Shown here: in pieces, positions 45,096-57,532 of the stretch
Position numbering within the stretch: the stretch's first letter is position 1
Layout: the number at the start of each line of letters is the position of its first letter
From: Euptelea pleiosperma
Taxonomy: Eukaryota > Streptophyta > Magnoliopsida > Ranunculales > Eupteleaceae
DNA length: 64,000 bases
Reading direction: 5' to 3'
Assembly (NCBI GenBank): GCA_035048495.1
Contig: CM068543.1
Coordinates: 26,649,751-26,713,750, forward strand
Notes under the pieces: generated by a model
Seen by the model: the letters and a program-made list of their open reading frames with translations, nothing else
What the model was told of the DNA's origin: nothing
Databases searched by the model: none
Program-made: the position numbers and the translations under genes

Positions 45096-45290
45096 TCACT
45101 ATGAAGAACTTGTGCGAGTACTTCTCAACGTGCACTTCAGGACAACAACAGACCTCTTGGGCATGCATCCAACATGGAGATACATTGGGATTTTTCTCCC
45201 ACATTCTTCTCAAACAATCTCTAATCTTAACTATCCTCTCCTTTTTACGTTTTTGCATTGTAATTAATTAGTGAGAGAATAGAAAATTCA

Positions 45291-45485
45291 AAACTTGTGG
45301 CATGTCGCAACTCTACAATGCACGAAGAAGCTATGCTTGTAATTGGAGCTTTGGCACGTGCCATCAATGTTGAGTTTGGCAAGTATATGCAGAAGTTCTA
45401 CAAGTATTTAAAGATGGGTTTGCAGAATTTTGAGTACCACTTGGTATGCGCCATATTTGTTGGGGTGATAGGCAAGAGAGTGTCA
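45291..45485 (+). pseudogene. Importin subunit beta-1 gene fragment
   Basis: The + frame through 45297 reads ACRNSTMHEEAMLVIGALA, then EFGKYMQKFYKYLKMGLQNF, then a VCA..VGVIG segment. This matches a HEAT-repeat region of plant importin-beta/KPNB1 (wording such as EEAMLAIGALAYATGPEF and YKYLEMGLQNFEEYQVCAVTVGVVGD). About 60 residues match out of a protein of nearly 900. No ATG precedes it, and the frame after 45485 (to 45653) does not continue the family. It is a broken piece, possibly captured or retroposed. The source gene is not in the window. Confidence 0.7.
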
Positions 45486-45659
45486 TCATCGGAGTTTCTG
45501 GAGTGTTTCCTCTCACTGGCACCAACAACTGTTGCAGTCTCCAAGGAGAAAGGGAGGGATGTGAGAGTTAGGATTAGGGCTAAGAGGGGTGAGGAGGGGT
45601 TGGGTATGAGTGTGCATCAACTTGGTTACACCTCATACACTATAACATTCCTTTAAAAT

Positions 45660-46400
45660 ATTTTATTATTAATGTGTCAAAAGACTCAAAACTAAGAAAT
45701 ATTAAAATATAATTTTCCTTGCGTGCATAAAATAAATATACACGAAATTATGATTGTCTTCTAAATTGTATAGATTGATTTATATATTATGTCATTGAAT
45801 GAACTTAGGTGTAAGTAAATGCACACATGTAATTCTAAGATTAAATGTTGGATCAAAAGAGAATAATTGATAAGTATTCATAAAATTTAGAGAATAAGAT
45901 GCGTGTATGTACAAACACCTAGGGAATTAATGTGAAAGACAAACTTAGATATATTAAGGTGAAGGTCTTGTCTATAAGGGTTTAGGAAGTCCGATCATTA
46001 ATATCACTTTATGGCACTTATTTGCATGAAGTCTCTAATTTCTGCCCAAAGGTGATGTAGGGATGTTCATGTAAGTAGATTGAATAGAATAGGTATGAAT
46101 GTTGAATGGAGGGGGGGGGGGGAGATAATCCGCTTGTCCAATGGTGTGGATAGTGTCGGGGTCAAACTTGAACATTAATTGAAGATCTATGCGCGTTCTT
46201 CAATGTGATATTAGGGGGCATACATCATGTCAAGATTTTTGTCCAAAGATAATTCTTGATGATAGAACTTGGATATACCTGTCTAATGGAAAGTTTTCCT
46301 TCATTCAATAAAACACTTAGAAACGACTCGACCAAAACCCATAAAAAGAGTTGAAAGATTAAAGCTTATAGGTATCTATTATGATGTTTGACAGCGTCTT
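45660..46400. other. No gene recognised
   Basis: AT-rich DNA. A run of 12 G at 46111-46122 stands out on the + strand. From about 46300 on, weak similarity to copia gag begins. Confidence 0.4.
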
Positions 46401-47225
46401 ATTACAGCTATGGACATGTCTATGATTTAAAAGAGTCTAGCAGAGATTAAGCCTTTTGAGTTCCTCTAATTACTCATCTTGGATGATGGGATTTTATATC
46501 ATGCTAGGTTGCATGGATTCCAATTTTGTCATGTTTATGGAGAAACAATCAACTCCATCTCCAAAATCTACGGAATTGGCAAGGATCCAATTTGTGAAAT
46601 AAAAGAAAGTGGATAGATTGTCTAAAATGATCATCAAAGCATCTATCAGTGAGCCTCTTCAAGGTGGTATGAGATTAATAATATAGCAAAGAAGTTACTA
46701 CTTATCAAGCAACAGTTTGTAGAATCTAAGAAATCTCTATAGTATAAATGTTGGGTGCATTGATGAGTATGAAGTATGATGGTTTGGGAAGTGTGCGTGA
46801 GCAAATACTCAAGATGTTCAAGCTAGTTATAGCTCTACATGAGCATGGGATCACTTAAGATAATGATCTTTTGGTACACACGGAAGTTTCGTCATACCTA
46901 GCTCTTATGACACTTTTAAAGTTAACTACAATGCACAAGAAACGAAATGGGATTTACATCAACTCATTACCCTGTGTGTCAATGAAGAATAAAGATTGAA
47001 AGGTTTCAAAGTTGAGTCAACACACTTAATAGTTTATATGAATAGCAAGAAGAACTTCAAGAACAAAGGTTTCAAGAATCAAAATATAAGCAAAGAAAAG
47101 ACAATGGCAGTAAGGATAAAGACTGGAAGATCAGATGATGAGGAATGCTGGTTCTACAAGAGGAGGGGTCACATGAAAAAATACTATCTTTCCTATAAGA
47201 ACTGGTTGCAGAAGAACCAATGAGG
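46400..47225 (+). pseudogene. Degraded Ty1/copia gag remnant
   Basis: A frame at 46996-47223 ends with CWFYKRRGHMKKYYLSYKNW. This is a copia zinc knuckle (C-x2-C-x4-H-x4-C) in which the second and last cysteines have become tyrosine. Upstream text reads like a gag body in several frames. It is not functional. DNA from 47225 to 47975 shows no further domain I recognise. Confidence 0.6.
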
Positions 47226-47994
47226 GGTTCATCTGTAGGAGAGGAATCATACTGGATGATAGTTTTTCTTTGGGAATGCAGAAAACACATTAGAAGTTAC
47301 TTTCTTTATTCTATCATTCAAAAAAATTTTAAGCGATTATGACACTTGAGATTAGGATTATTTGAGGATTGTATTCTAGACTCTATAGATTTTATTTCTA
47401 TTTCAGCACCTAGGGATAAATGATTGCATAACAGAATTTTGAAGCAGCTAAAGGCTACGTATCACTTAGACACCACGAGAGGTCAAAGAGTTATAGTTTT
47501 GTTGCGAATCGAGGCACATGAAATTTTGAAACTGATTATGCTAAATTTTAGAGCATGGCTAAATCAATGGGAGTAGTTGAGTTATTTTTTGTTGGTTCTA
47601 CTTTATTTATGCTATTGTTCGACTGCTCGATGTTGTTTAAAGTTATGAGGATATTTAATAATTAATGTTCATACTCTATAGTGAATGCATATTGTTGTTG
47701 CCTATGAGTAAATGTACTCATAAAATTTTAAGATGTTTGGGCCAGACATGACTTAGCATCACGTTTGCTAGGCCCTCATGTTAATGTTGTTACTTTTGAG
47801 TAAATATACTCGTAAAGTTTTAAGATGCTTGTGCTAGACGTAACTTGGCATCACGTTGGTGAAGCCTTTATTATAGATAGAAAGATGATGAGACATCACA
47901 TGGCGGGTTGCTAGTAAAATATCAAAATGACATAAGATGAGTATGAAGTTGGACACTATGAAATATACATACAGACACTACTACAAAAATCAAA

Positions 47995-48250
47995 AAAGTT
48001 ATCGCTTATAAAAATTAGAAAGATATCGATTAATAGAAAATCGAGATAGAAACCTTGGTGCCCAAATATATCATACATTCTATCTCGGTTTTGTATCTAA
48101 CCGTAATAAAAAAGTTGATGAAAACTTGATATTTCGGTTTTTAAATAAACTGAGATGAAAAGACAACTTTTATTTATCGGTTCAAATTAAAACCAGGATA
48201 GACACTATCCCGGTTGGGTAGAAACCGAAATATAAACCTTCTATTTCAGT
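47995..48250. repeat. Left subterminal repeats of the CACTA element
   Basis: Short motifs of the type ATCTCGGTTTTGTATCTAAC, ATTTCGGTTTTTAAATAA and AACCGAAATATAAAC recur in both orientations. In CACTA elements such arrays bind the TNPA-like protein. They share the ATCTCGGTTTT core with the right end. Confidence 0.75.
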
Positions 48251-48526
48251 TTTTAGCAAGTAACCCGCGCGGGCGGGCGCACGGCTATCACTAACGAAAT
48301 ATAAACTTTCGATTTTAATCTCTCTCCCACTCTCTCATTCTCTGGTTCTCTCCCTCCCAAATCTCTCCCTCTCCCTCAAATCTCTCCGCCGGTAATCTCC
48401 TTTGTCGCCGCGACATCTCTGACCTTGTTGGTCGTTGCCGCTCGTCGTTGCTACCGGTAGTTACCGTTGCCGGCGCTACCACCAGTCGTTGCCGCTGTCA
48501 TTACCCCACACCCGGTAAGCTCTTCA

Positions 48527-48566
<40 letters not shown>

Positions 48567-51500
48567 TTCCTTTTTTTTTTTAATCTAACCTCAAGTCTTG
48601 CCGCCCCCTGCAACCCGAAGTCTTTGAGTCAAGTAGGGTTTCTTTTAGGGGTTTGGGGCAACAACAACTGTTTCGATTTTCAGATTAGTTTGGGGGGTTC
48701 GTTTGATGATGTGATTAATTTTTTGGGTTTGGTTTTGGGTTTGGGTTCGAGGGTTTTGTGATTACCTTCTTCAAATTGGGCTGAAGTAGTGCATATTTTG
48801 GCTGTTGCTGAAGTTGTTTTTGATTTGCACAATTCATAAACATCAAATCTCTCTGCCTTGCTTTTAAAAAATGTTCTAGTTAGCTCTACTGACCAAATAT
48901 CATTGATGGGAGAAGTAAGAATTATGTGAAACCATGAATGCTAAGTGGCCAAAGCGTAGCAGCAAATGGTATGTGGTGCCATATTAAATTCAACATTAAC
49001 CTTCTGTACTTGTTGAATGACACCTCCATGGACTATCTTTGTTAGTAAGCTGGGTTTAGAACTTTTGCTTGGAAATTGTTTGAACTTTGAAGGGGTCACC
49101 TTATAATATAAGTGTATATTAATGTTTACCTATTTGAAGGTGACTGATTTGTTTCTATATGAGAGGTGCCATTCAGTTGTGCTTCATATGTCTCAGTCAA
49201 TTGGGTTCCTCAACCCTTTCTTTTTAAGTTGGATAAGCATTGGGTTCCTCAACTTGAAAATGTCTTAGCTGCGACTATACATACTAGGGTGGTGGATCCC
49301 TTAAATTGTTTGTTATGGAGTTATGAGAAGAGCATGTATTAACTTAAAATCTCATGGGCTTAGATAGTAAATTTCCCTGTCATTATACTTTGACTCTCAT
49401 TAGGTCATGTTTATAATTTATTTAAGATTTTAGTTTGTTATAAGTGGAGTTGTTCACATGGTACCATCATTCCCTTTGTTAGAAGCCATCGTCTATCTGA
49501 TTATCAAAAAAAAAAGGACTCGAAGTCAACCAAAGTATGCTAGAGTCATTCAAGAAGGTATAGTATGACCCAAAGTAGATAATGGTTACATATGGAGGTA
49601 TAGTATGCCAGAGTCATTCAAGACATCAAGTCTTTGGGCGGTTTTTAAAGTAGAGAATGGCTACAAAGGAAGGGTCGATTTCAATCATAGGAGAGATTAT
49701 TGTTGAAGGTCTGAAGTTGGTGCAAAAATCAATGCTCACACTCCCAAAAGTGTGATTGGCCACACTGTGATTAACCCTTGCAAGTCTAATAAGAGCTTGG
49801 AAGACATGGCAGACCATTGCTCTTTCATCACCCCTGTGGTGCTCAAGGTTGTGTGCTCTTTGTTTATGCAGGTGAATGATCATGCAGCTGGTGGTGTAAT
49901 GAAAATTCAGTCTCATTGATGCCCTTTTCACGAGAGTGCATGCTGAATCAACATCTTGCCAGTCTCCGTTGGCAACTGTAATTGTGGAATAACCAATGTT
50001 GAGGGTAAATCCACCCAATTTTCCATCGATCATTTGTCTTCTAATTTGTTTCCAATTCCTATAGTGTTGTTTAAGTTGGACGTGAGTGCATGCTGAATTT
50101 TATTCTTATTTAGTTGTGCTCATCTTAGTTGGTTCTCTGACCATTTTATGCTTCTTTGTGTAATAGTGTCTGGTAGTTTGTAAACTGCCCCCTGATTCAG
50201 TTGATCAGCTCGGGCAAATGCTCTTTAATCAACCCCAGATTGTCGTATGACCACCTAGTTTCCGGGGTGGTATGGCCTGTTTTGAAACCCAAAAAGTGGG
50301 TGGCTGAGTTGGGTCCTAGTCCTTGTGTTTGGAAAAAGTTTCAAATCATGGTGTGGCAAAAAAAAAACATGTTTTTTGAAAAAATTTCAAACATAAACCT
50401 GTATTGCAAAAATAGAATTAGCCCAATGCCCTTATACAAAGTTTCGAGCAACAGTAAAAATTGATATTACATAGATAATTTTCCACTAGTTCAACATGCT
50501 AGAGTACCTAACAAAGGTAAATTTGTGCAAAATGTCTATAGGCCATTGGACTAGTAGCTGCTTTAGCAGCTGGGATCTTGACTCACGCACCCCAACCTGC
50601 TCTTCTTTATCTAGTTTGTTTATAGACCGAAATATAAACAGGCTTAAATGGCCTTTTTAGAAAGCTCATGCTTTTTGGGCCTAGGAATGGAAGAAGTGGT
50701 TCAATGTTGCAACCTCTTTTCAGAATGCCAACTCTGCTCATGGTCAAGGAGAAAATCTGAAAAAGTGGGGCCCAAATATTTGTCCAGCACAGTTACCATA
50801 CATAAGTCGGAACAATTGGATTTTACTGACCTTGGCTGACCTCATATTTTGGGCTTCCAAATAGGCACTAAGCACATGGTTTCCTCCACCTGAGATATGG
50901 GTGCAAACACCACCTAGTTTTTCTTTGTTCACATCTTTATGCATTGGTTGTCAAATTTCTAGTATCAAGTTTTTTTAAACCTTGAAATAATTTGTAAGGT
51001 GTTAAGGAATTTTTAATTAGATGACTTGTTCTTCTCCTTACAGTTTTCCCCGGAGGATTCTCAAAGAGTTACCTGGAGGATTCTCAAAGAGTTACCTGGA
51101 GGATTCTCAAAGAGTTATAATAACAACAACAAACTCTAGCAACCAAAACATTGTCTACAAATTATACTAGCGCGTGCCCCCATATGGGGAGGAAATAGGC
51201 TCGCATCTCGTGAAAGTAGATGTCCTACCGTAGTTGACATAACTAGTTGCTTCCTGCAAGTAATAGCCCACCTTACTAAATGTCCAGCTGAGTCAATTTG
51301 AACCATAAAATCAGTCAGCACTTCTTGAATGGACCATCACAATGAACCTATTACAAAATATGGTCTGCGAAGTTACCCATTTATATAAATATATAGATAA
51401 GCAAGCCACTACAAGGGCCTAAGTTTTTTGCACATGAAATGCATGTTCTCATTACTACAATCCTCTCAAGACATATAAGAACCTTCTTCCACCATCATTA

Positions 51501-52915
51501 CCACAATTAGGAGCTCTCTAACCTGTAAAAGAAGAAGGGATTGGCTATTACATGGTAGAAATCCATAAATAAACATTGGGAAGAGTTTATGACCCAAAGA
51601 AAGAAACCAAATGATGCTGGAACATGTAGTTGGGAGATATTTCCGTACCTTTCAGTACAAGAGTTGAAGTTCAGTGTTGTTTGGGCTTGCATTATGGCTT
51701 TGAGTTTGTGAATACGAACAATGTAATAGTTTCAGTGCCACCTGCACATATATTGGACAATGATCGCTCCCTGATTTGGATTGAAATGTATGAAAGAAGT
51801 ACTTGCTATCAGTGTATTTTTGTAATTACTTATTTATGTACCAAGGTTTGTTATATTCCTACTGAAAAGGTGCAAAAGGGTCTGTAAAACATGATGCAAG
51901 AGTTTACATTGATCATGTTGGACTCATCTTGTGGTTTTAAGTCAGTGTTTGAAAAATTGAATATTAATGATTTAACAGTGATATAAAGTGTGTAGGTTCA
52001 AGCACTATTTACATGTAGTGGTTTGACTGTGAGCTTGATGTTGGAATTGAAAATAATTTTGGGAGAATGTATTTATTTGTTCATTTGTTGAGTTGCTATA
52101 TGATGGACCTGAGCTCAAGCATCCACCATTTAATCTACTTTCTGTATTGCACTGGTATTAGCTCGCCAACTTGTTGAGCCAATATTTCCCCATGTGTGTA
52201 AATTACTTGCTGACAAAGTCGCAAAGTGTGTGCAGTACAATTTTAGCCACACAAACAATATTATATTATGTTTTAAATCCTTTTCTGTAGGGTTTTACAT
52301 AGATGGGAACAATGATTAATAGCTTTATGCTCTTTCTTCTTTGAGATTTCTTACAGAAGTTTGTGTAGCATTAAAATTGGTTCAAGTAAAATTTGTAGCT
52401 TATGCTTGTTAAGTTGTCACTTTTGTTCGAGTTTTTTGTATTAAAAACTATTAATTACAGTACTACTGCTATCATTTTGACATGATCCTACCATAGAAGC
52501 ACACACACACAAGTGGTCTACCCTTGTGTGTGCACGTCGCTTCTTTCTCAATAGAATTGCCATTGACTTCAAGGAAATTATCTTGAAGACAAATCATGTT
52601 GCCCCACCTTCCATGTATAGTTGGCTGTTGCTTATTGGAATGGAACACATATACATCTAGAACACATAAAATGCACGAATATAAGTGTAGATGGTTGCGG
52701 AAGTGTTTTAATAGGTGTCGTAGATACCTTTGATTCCTCTAGAAATAGATGAAACTTCGTCAAAATTTCAGTAGGTTTCCGTTGGCATTATTTTCTTTTG
52801 ATGCACCTATGATTTTGTTCTACGATATGTTCACATAACAGACTACGTACCCCAAACACAATCTAAAAAAGTTAAAACTGATGTGTTCCAGGTAACCCAC
52901 GATATTTGCTTTGAA
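48250..52915. other. CACTA interior before the transposase, no protein recognised
   Basis: 48250-48540 is GC-richer, with CCGCGCGGGCGGGCGCACGG-like text and TCTCTCCC runs, like a promoter and leader, and ends at a (TC)n microsatellite (48531-48560). The remaining 4.3 kb has only short frames. A 135-residue minus-strand frame lies at 49626-50033, and the opposite strand there is open too; I recognise neither. 51057-51117 is a 24-bp unit repeated three times. Confidence 0.5.
51057..51117 (+). repeat. 24-bp tandem repeat, about 2.6 copies
   Basis: GGAGGATTCTCAAAGAGTTA followed by CCT recurs head-to-tail three times without mismatch until the last unit, so it is recent. Confidence 0.9.
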
Positions 52916-54747
52916 ATGGATAGATCTTGGATGTCGAAGCATAGAAGGTCACGAGAGTATGAGGAGGGGGTTGAACAATTTCTCAACTTTGCCACAGTCC
53001 ATGCGGTTAACTGTAATTCCGTACGATGTCCATGCACACGATGTGGGAATAGAAAAAAACATACTTTAGAAGACATAATAGGTCATCTATTTTTTTATGG
53101 GATTGATCAAAGGTATGGCACATGGGTCTGGCATGGAAAAGAAGCTCCTAGTGGGGCATCACCAAGTGTCATTGCACAAGCTTTTGTTCATGAACAATTT
53201 GAAACGACAGACCTAGATGAGGCTGCGAACACTGTAGATATGGTTCAGGACGCACACGATCACTTCACAGGTGATCTTGAAATGTTTAAAAAATTACTTG
53301 AAGATGCTGAGATACCTTTATATCCAGATTGTTCAAACTTTACAAAGTTATCTGCATTGGTCAAACTGTACAACTTGAAAGCAAAGAATGGGTGGTCCGA
53401 CAAAAGCTTTTCAGAGCTACTTCAATTGTTGGGAGAAATGCTCCAACCGATAATGAAATTCCCTTATCTATGTATGAAGCTAAGAAGACCTTGACTTCAT
53501 TGGGAATGGAATATGAGAAAATACATGCATGTCCTAATGATTGCATACTCTATAGAAAAGAGTACAAGGATGCAACTGTATGTCCCACTTGTGGAACATC
53601 AAGATGGAAGATAAACAAGCATACGGAAAAGTTATTCACAGGGGTGCCTGCAAAAGTATTGTGTTATTTTCTACCTATATCAAGATTCCGAAGGATGTTT
53701 CGATCCACACAGACAGCAAAGGACTTGACATGGCATGCCCATCAAAGAGAAATTGATGGCCAATTACGCTACCCGACAGACTCACCAATATGGAAGCTAA
53801 TAGACTATAAGTGGCCAGAGTTTGGAGTTAAACAAAGAAACCTTCGATTAGCCATTTCAGCAGATGGAATAAATCCACATAGTTCCATGAGTAGTAGATA
53901 TAGTTGTTGGCCAATTATAATAGTCATCTATAACCTTCCACCATGGTTGTGCATGAAGAGAAAATTCATGATGTTAACAATGTTGATATCAGGTCCACAA
54001 CAACCTGGCAATGACATTGATGTTTACTTGGCACCATTAGTTGATGATCTGAAAATATTATGGGTGGGAATTGAAGCGTACGATGCCTACCAACAAGAAT
54101 TTTTTACATTAAAAGCTGTAGTGATATGGACAATCAACGATTTTCCTGCATATGGCAACTTGTGCGGTTGCAAAGTCAAAGGATATTTTGCATGTCCAAT
54201 ATGTAGCGAAGAAACTGATTCCTATAGACTAAAATATGGTAAGAAGAATTCATATACAGGACACAGAAGATTCCTTCCACGGTATCATCCATACCGAAGT
54301 CAAAGAAAGGCATTTAATGGTGATCAAGAGTTTCGGTTGCCTCCAGAACCATTAAGTGGAGAGTAGATATTAAGAAAAGCTGAAGGGATCCAAATCTCAT
54401 GGGGAAAGAAGTTAAGTAAAAAAAAGTCAACATCAAAGAGTGTGCGAGATGAAGATAATATAGCTGTTCATGCTATATATTATGGGAATAAAAAGTCAAT
54501 ATTCTTTGAGCTTGAATACTGAAAACATTTGCCTGTTCGACACAATTTAGATGTTATGCACATCGAGAAGAATGTGTGCGAGAGCATCATTGGGACATTG
54601 CTTAACATCCCAGGGAAAACAAAGGATGGACTTAATTGTGGTATGGACCTTGTAGAGATGGGCTTAAGGAATGAATTGGCGCCGCAATTTGGAGAAAAGC
54701 GAACATACCTACCTCCAGCATGTTATACATTCTTGTCGTTGAAATGA
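52916..54747 (+). pseudogene. TNP2-type CACTA transposase, frameshifted and truncated
   Basis: The start MDRSWMSKHRRSREYEEGVE is the usual beginning of the transposase-associated domain, followed by the zinc-binding VRCPCTRCGN and HLFFYGIDQ. Near 53440 a one-base loss moves the frame; the protein resumes with IPLSMYEAKKTL, HACPNDCILYRKEY and CPTCGTSRWK. It continues through the TNP2 core (LRLAISADGINP, QPGNDIDVYLAPLVDDL, VKGYFACPICSEET). Stops TAG at 54364 and TGA at 54520 interrupt it, and HNLDVMHIEKNVCESIIGTL follows in the same frame. Homology ends near 54745; the C-terminal domains found in full elements are absent. A splice acceptor TTCCAG lies just before the start at 52887-52892. Confidence 0.93.
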
Positions 54748-54749
54748 TA

Positions 54750-56035
54750 GTGTCAAAAACTTCATGCCTGTGGGAACTTCACCAGAATTGCTTACGCAAT
54801 TGTCAAAAACGTAAATGCTTTGAATTGGAAAAATGACCAAAAGACCTAATGAGTAGCAACTTACCCAACTGATGATGCAATGGGCAGAGCTAAAATGATC
54901 TCCAAGAATATGAAAGACCCATCATTTGTTTTAGTTGTATTACTTCAGGTTGGCAACCAAACATTGAATCAATGTTATTTAGTTATCTTTTTAAAAAGAA
55001 AACAAAAAAAATTTGCTTACTTTTATGTGGAAAGTGTTCTTGAAGTAGAGTTGAAAGTGACTTGTTTTGTTACCAACCAGATGGACAGGTTTCACTCTTA
55101 ACACAAGTTTGCATTTTCAGTATCCCTGTTAATCATAGATATATCATAATCATCTTTTTTTTTTTCTGGTGATTACCAAAAGTGGCTATAATGAACTTTG
55201 AATGCAGCCGACCCCATGTAATTGAGTAAGGGCTATGATGATGATGTTTATAACTGCATATACTTTCAAGCATTGAACCTCTAATAAACGTAGGATACAT
55301 ATCAAATTTAGAGTTTGACAGATTGCAAATTCGTTTAGCTATTTCCACATACTTAGTTGCTTCTTTCATCTCTAGTTGGCATATACATGAGAAGCAACTA
55401 TATAGCAAGTACTTCCCTTATATGTTTCTTCTGGGTTTTGTGTGTTCAGATGAATGATTTCTTTCTTGGTATGCTCCATGCAGGTGACAAAATTTTGTGA
55501 CTTGGGAATGGATGACAATGTTTGTTTTGTGGGTTTGGAGCTGCGTGGCACAAACTTGGTAGTTGGAACCCATCAAACATTTGAAGCCAGCAAAAAGAAG
55601 AAGAAGAAGATCATCCTCGCATCCAAAGCTTCTAGACCTCGCCTATTTAATCTTTCTGATAATACTGAAGAGAATTTTATTGAAGCGATATTTAAGATGT
55701 TGGCAGAACTAAGCAAATTAAGGAGATGGTGCTTCCACATTTGAGTTCATTGGTAGTGGAGTTGTAGCTTTGCTGAATTTTTTTTATCGTTGACACTTTT
55801 GTATTTACTTAAGTTAGATGGATTGGATTTTTGTCCTTATCTTGTAACCACCAAATTATCCATGTAAATAAAAAAAGTTTAATTTTATCAAAATATTTAA
55901 ATTATGATTCCCTTCTTGGCTTTATTTATTGGATTTGGTTCTTTCTGGGTTATGATATTATTCAAGGTTTATTATATGAAAATATGTAGAACAAGATTAT
56001 TAAAAAAAAAAAAATTACAAACAAAAATGCATCAA
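54750..56035. other. CACTA interior after the transposase, no known protein
   Basis: A + frame of 96 residues (55454-55744) has a lysine run and the ending IFKMLAELSKLRRWCFHI, preceded by a plausible acceptor (CATGCAG at 55479-55485). It might be the last exon of a second transposon gene or captured host DNA. I do not recognise it. Confidence 0.4.
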
Positions 56036-56039
56036 ATGC

Positions 56040-56540
56040 GTTGTTTATGGATCTCGGTTTCATGGAAAACCGAGAACTAAAGTATTAAGAGATCTCGGAT
56101 AACTGATAACTAAAGTATTAATAGATCTTAGTTTTTAAATAAAATTGATAACAAAAGTTACTATAGATCTCGGTCTTTTAGATAACTGAGAGCTAAAGTA
56201 TTAATATATCTTGGTTTCTAAATAAAATCGTTAACAAAAGTTACTATAAATCTCGGTATTTTTGATAACTGAGAACTAAAGTATTAAGCTATCACAATTT
56301 TTAAATAAAACCGATAACAAAAGTTATTGTAGATCTCGGTCTTTTAGATAACTGAGAACTAAAGTATTAAGATATTTCAGTTTCTTAATAAAACTGAGAT
56401 ATAAAGTTACTATAGATCTCAGTTGTTTAGACAACCGAGGCCTAAAGTATCACAAGATCTCTATTTTTATGAACCTAAAGATTTCGGTTTGAAACAACCG
56501 AGATCAAAAGTTTTAGAAAAGACATCGGTGGCAAAGATAT
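56040..56540. repeat. Right subterminal repeats of the CACTA element
   Basis: About eight tandem-like units of 50-60 bp. Each has GATCTCGGT (or a variant) followed by TTTAGATAACTGAGAACTAA, alternating with ATAAAACCGATAACAAAAGT. The right array is longer and more regular than the left. Confidence 0.85.
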
Positions 56541-56629
56541 CGGTTTTTGTGGATGCCAAAAATCGATATGACTGATGTTTTATCCCAATTTTTAACCGGG
56601 ATCTTTCTTGATTTTTGTAGTAGTGAGAC

Positions 56630-57325
56630 TACATTGAGAGGTGTACATTATCCTAATGCCACAAAAGAAAAATCATATAAAGGTAAACTCCTGAGTTCAT
56701 TGGTGGTGCTTATTCTTGAGATCGTGGAACTGTCATAGACCCAATTGATGAGCACTCCGTTATATCCATGATCCACTACTAGTGGTATCTATGAGCAAGA
56801 ATGACAGTTGAAATTTATCTTAATTATGTTGAGCAACTATTTTTCAAAAGAATACTCGTCTATTCAAAATATAATAATCCAATGAGTCATTTTCTAAAAC
56901 TTGTCATTACATGTACAGTTTCATAATGTTCAACGATCCAAGGTTGGAGCATAGTTGATGTTGAATCTAAAGGATCTACTGTTTGATAGACACCTATGGT
57001 AGCTAGTCCTCTTGATAGTACATTAGTAGCATCTAAATGAGCAAATGTCGTGGCAAGAGCACAGTCGGTCAAATCATCCCGGATCATATAGATATCCCTT
57101 CAACACAACATAGGTCATCAAAAATATCTTGGACGACCCACCAAAGCATGAAAGCCAGGATCTTTCAGAAAATAGATTCATATTCGAAGATCAACCATAA
57201 ACTTTGCATTTGTGGATGGAATCCCCCGAGAAGGGTTGGAATGGTAGTTCCCGCTCCTTGGGAGGTACCAAATAAATGACATGCGTAGTTTTATGTTTAA
57301 CAATTGGATTGTATGTTGTTCACTA
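56630..57325. other. No gene recognised
   Basis: Flank of the CACTA insertion. Open frames at 56887-57087 (minus) and 57037-57279 (plus) overlap and show no known motif. The text may be retroelement-derived. Confidence 0.35.
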
Positions 57326-57532
57326 CTAGTAATTACCTGTGTCAATGACACTCCCTGACAAAGCGTCTCCAAATAAATCAGATGCCTTCGGCATTCAAAT
57401 CCTCATGCCTATGGCACTCCCTAACAAAGCATTTGCAAATCAATTTGTGTGCCTGCAACACTCAAATCCCCACGCTACGACACTCCCCGATAAAGCATCT
57501 ATAAATAAATTCGGGTATTGGTCGACACTCAA
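57326..57532 (-). mobile_element. Helitron-like terminus with three-copy internal repeat
   Basis: CTAG (57326-57329) lies next to the perfect hairpin GTGTCA-A-TGACAC (57339-57351), the layout of a Helitron 3' end on the minus strand. Inside, a 65-70-bp unit with GACACTCCCTGACAAAGC is repeated about three times. The phrase ACAAAGCATTTGCAAA links it to the units at 5816 and 12303. Its 5' end is not found. Confidence 0.5.

Larger units (their letters stand above)
47976..56625 (+). mobile_element. CACTA (En/Spm) transposon, complete ends, 3-bp duplication
   Basis: The left end is CACTACTACAAAAATC (47976) and the right end GATTTTTGTAGTAGTG (to 56625), perfect inverted ends. AGA flanks both sides (47973-47975 and 56626-56628), the 3-bp duplication of CACTA elements. 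Subterminal repeats with TCTCGGTTT and ACTGAGA words occupy 47995-48250 and 56040-56540. A TNP2-type transposase pseudogene lies at 52916-54747. The element is 8650 bp. Because its transposase is broken it could move only with help from another element. Confidence 0.95.
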
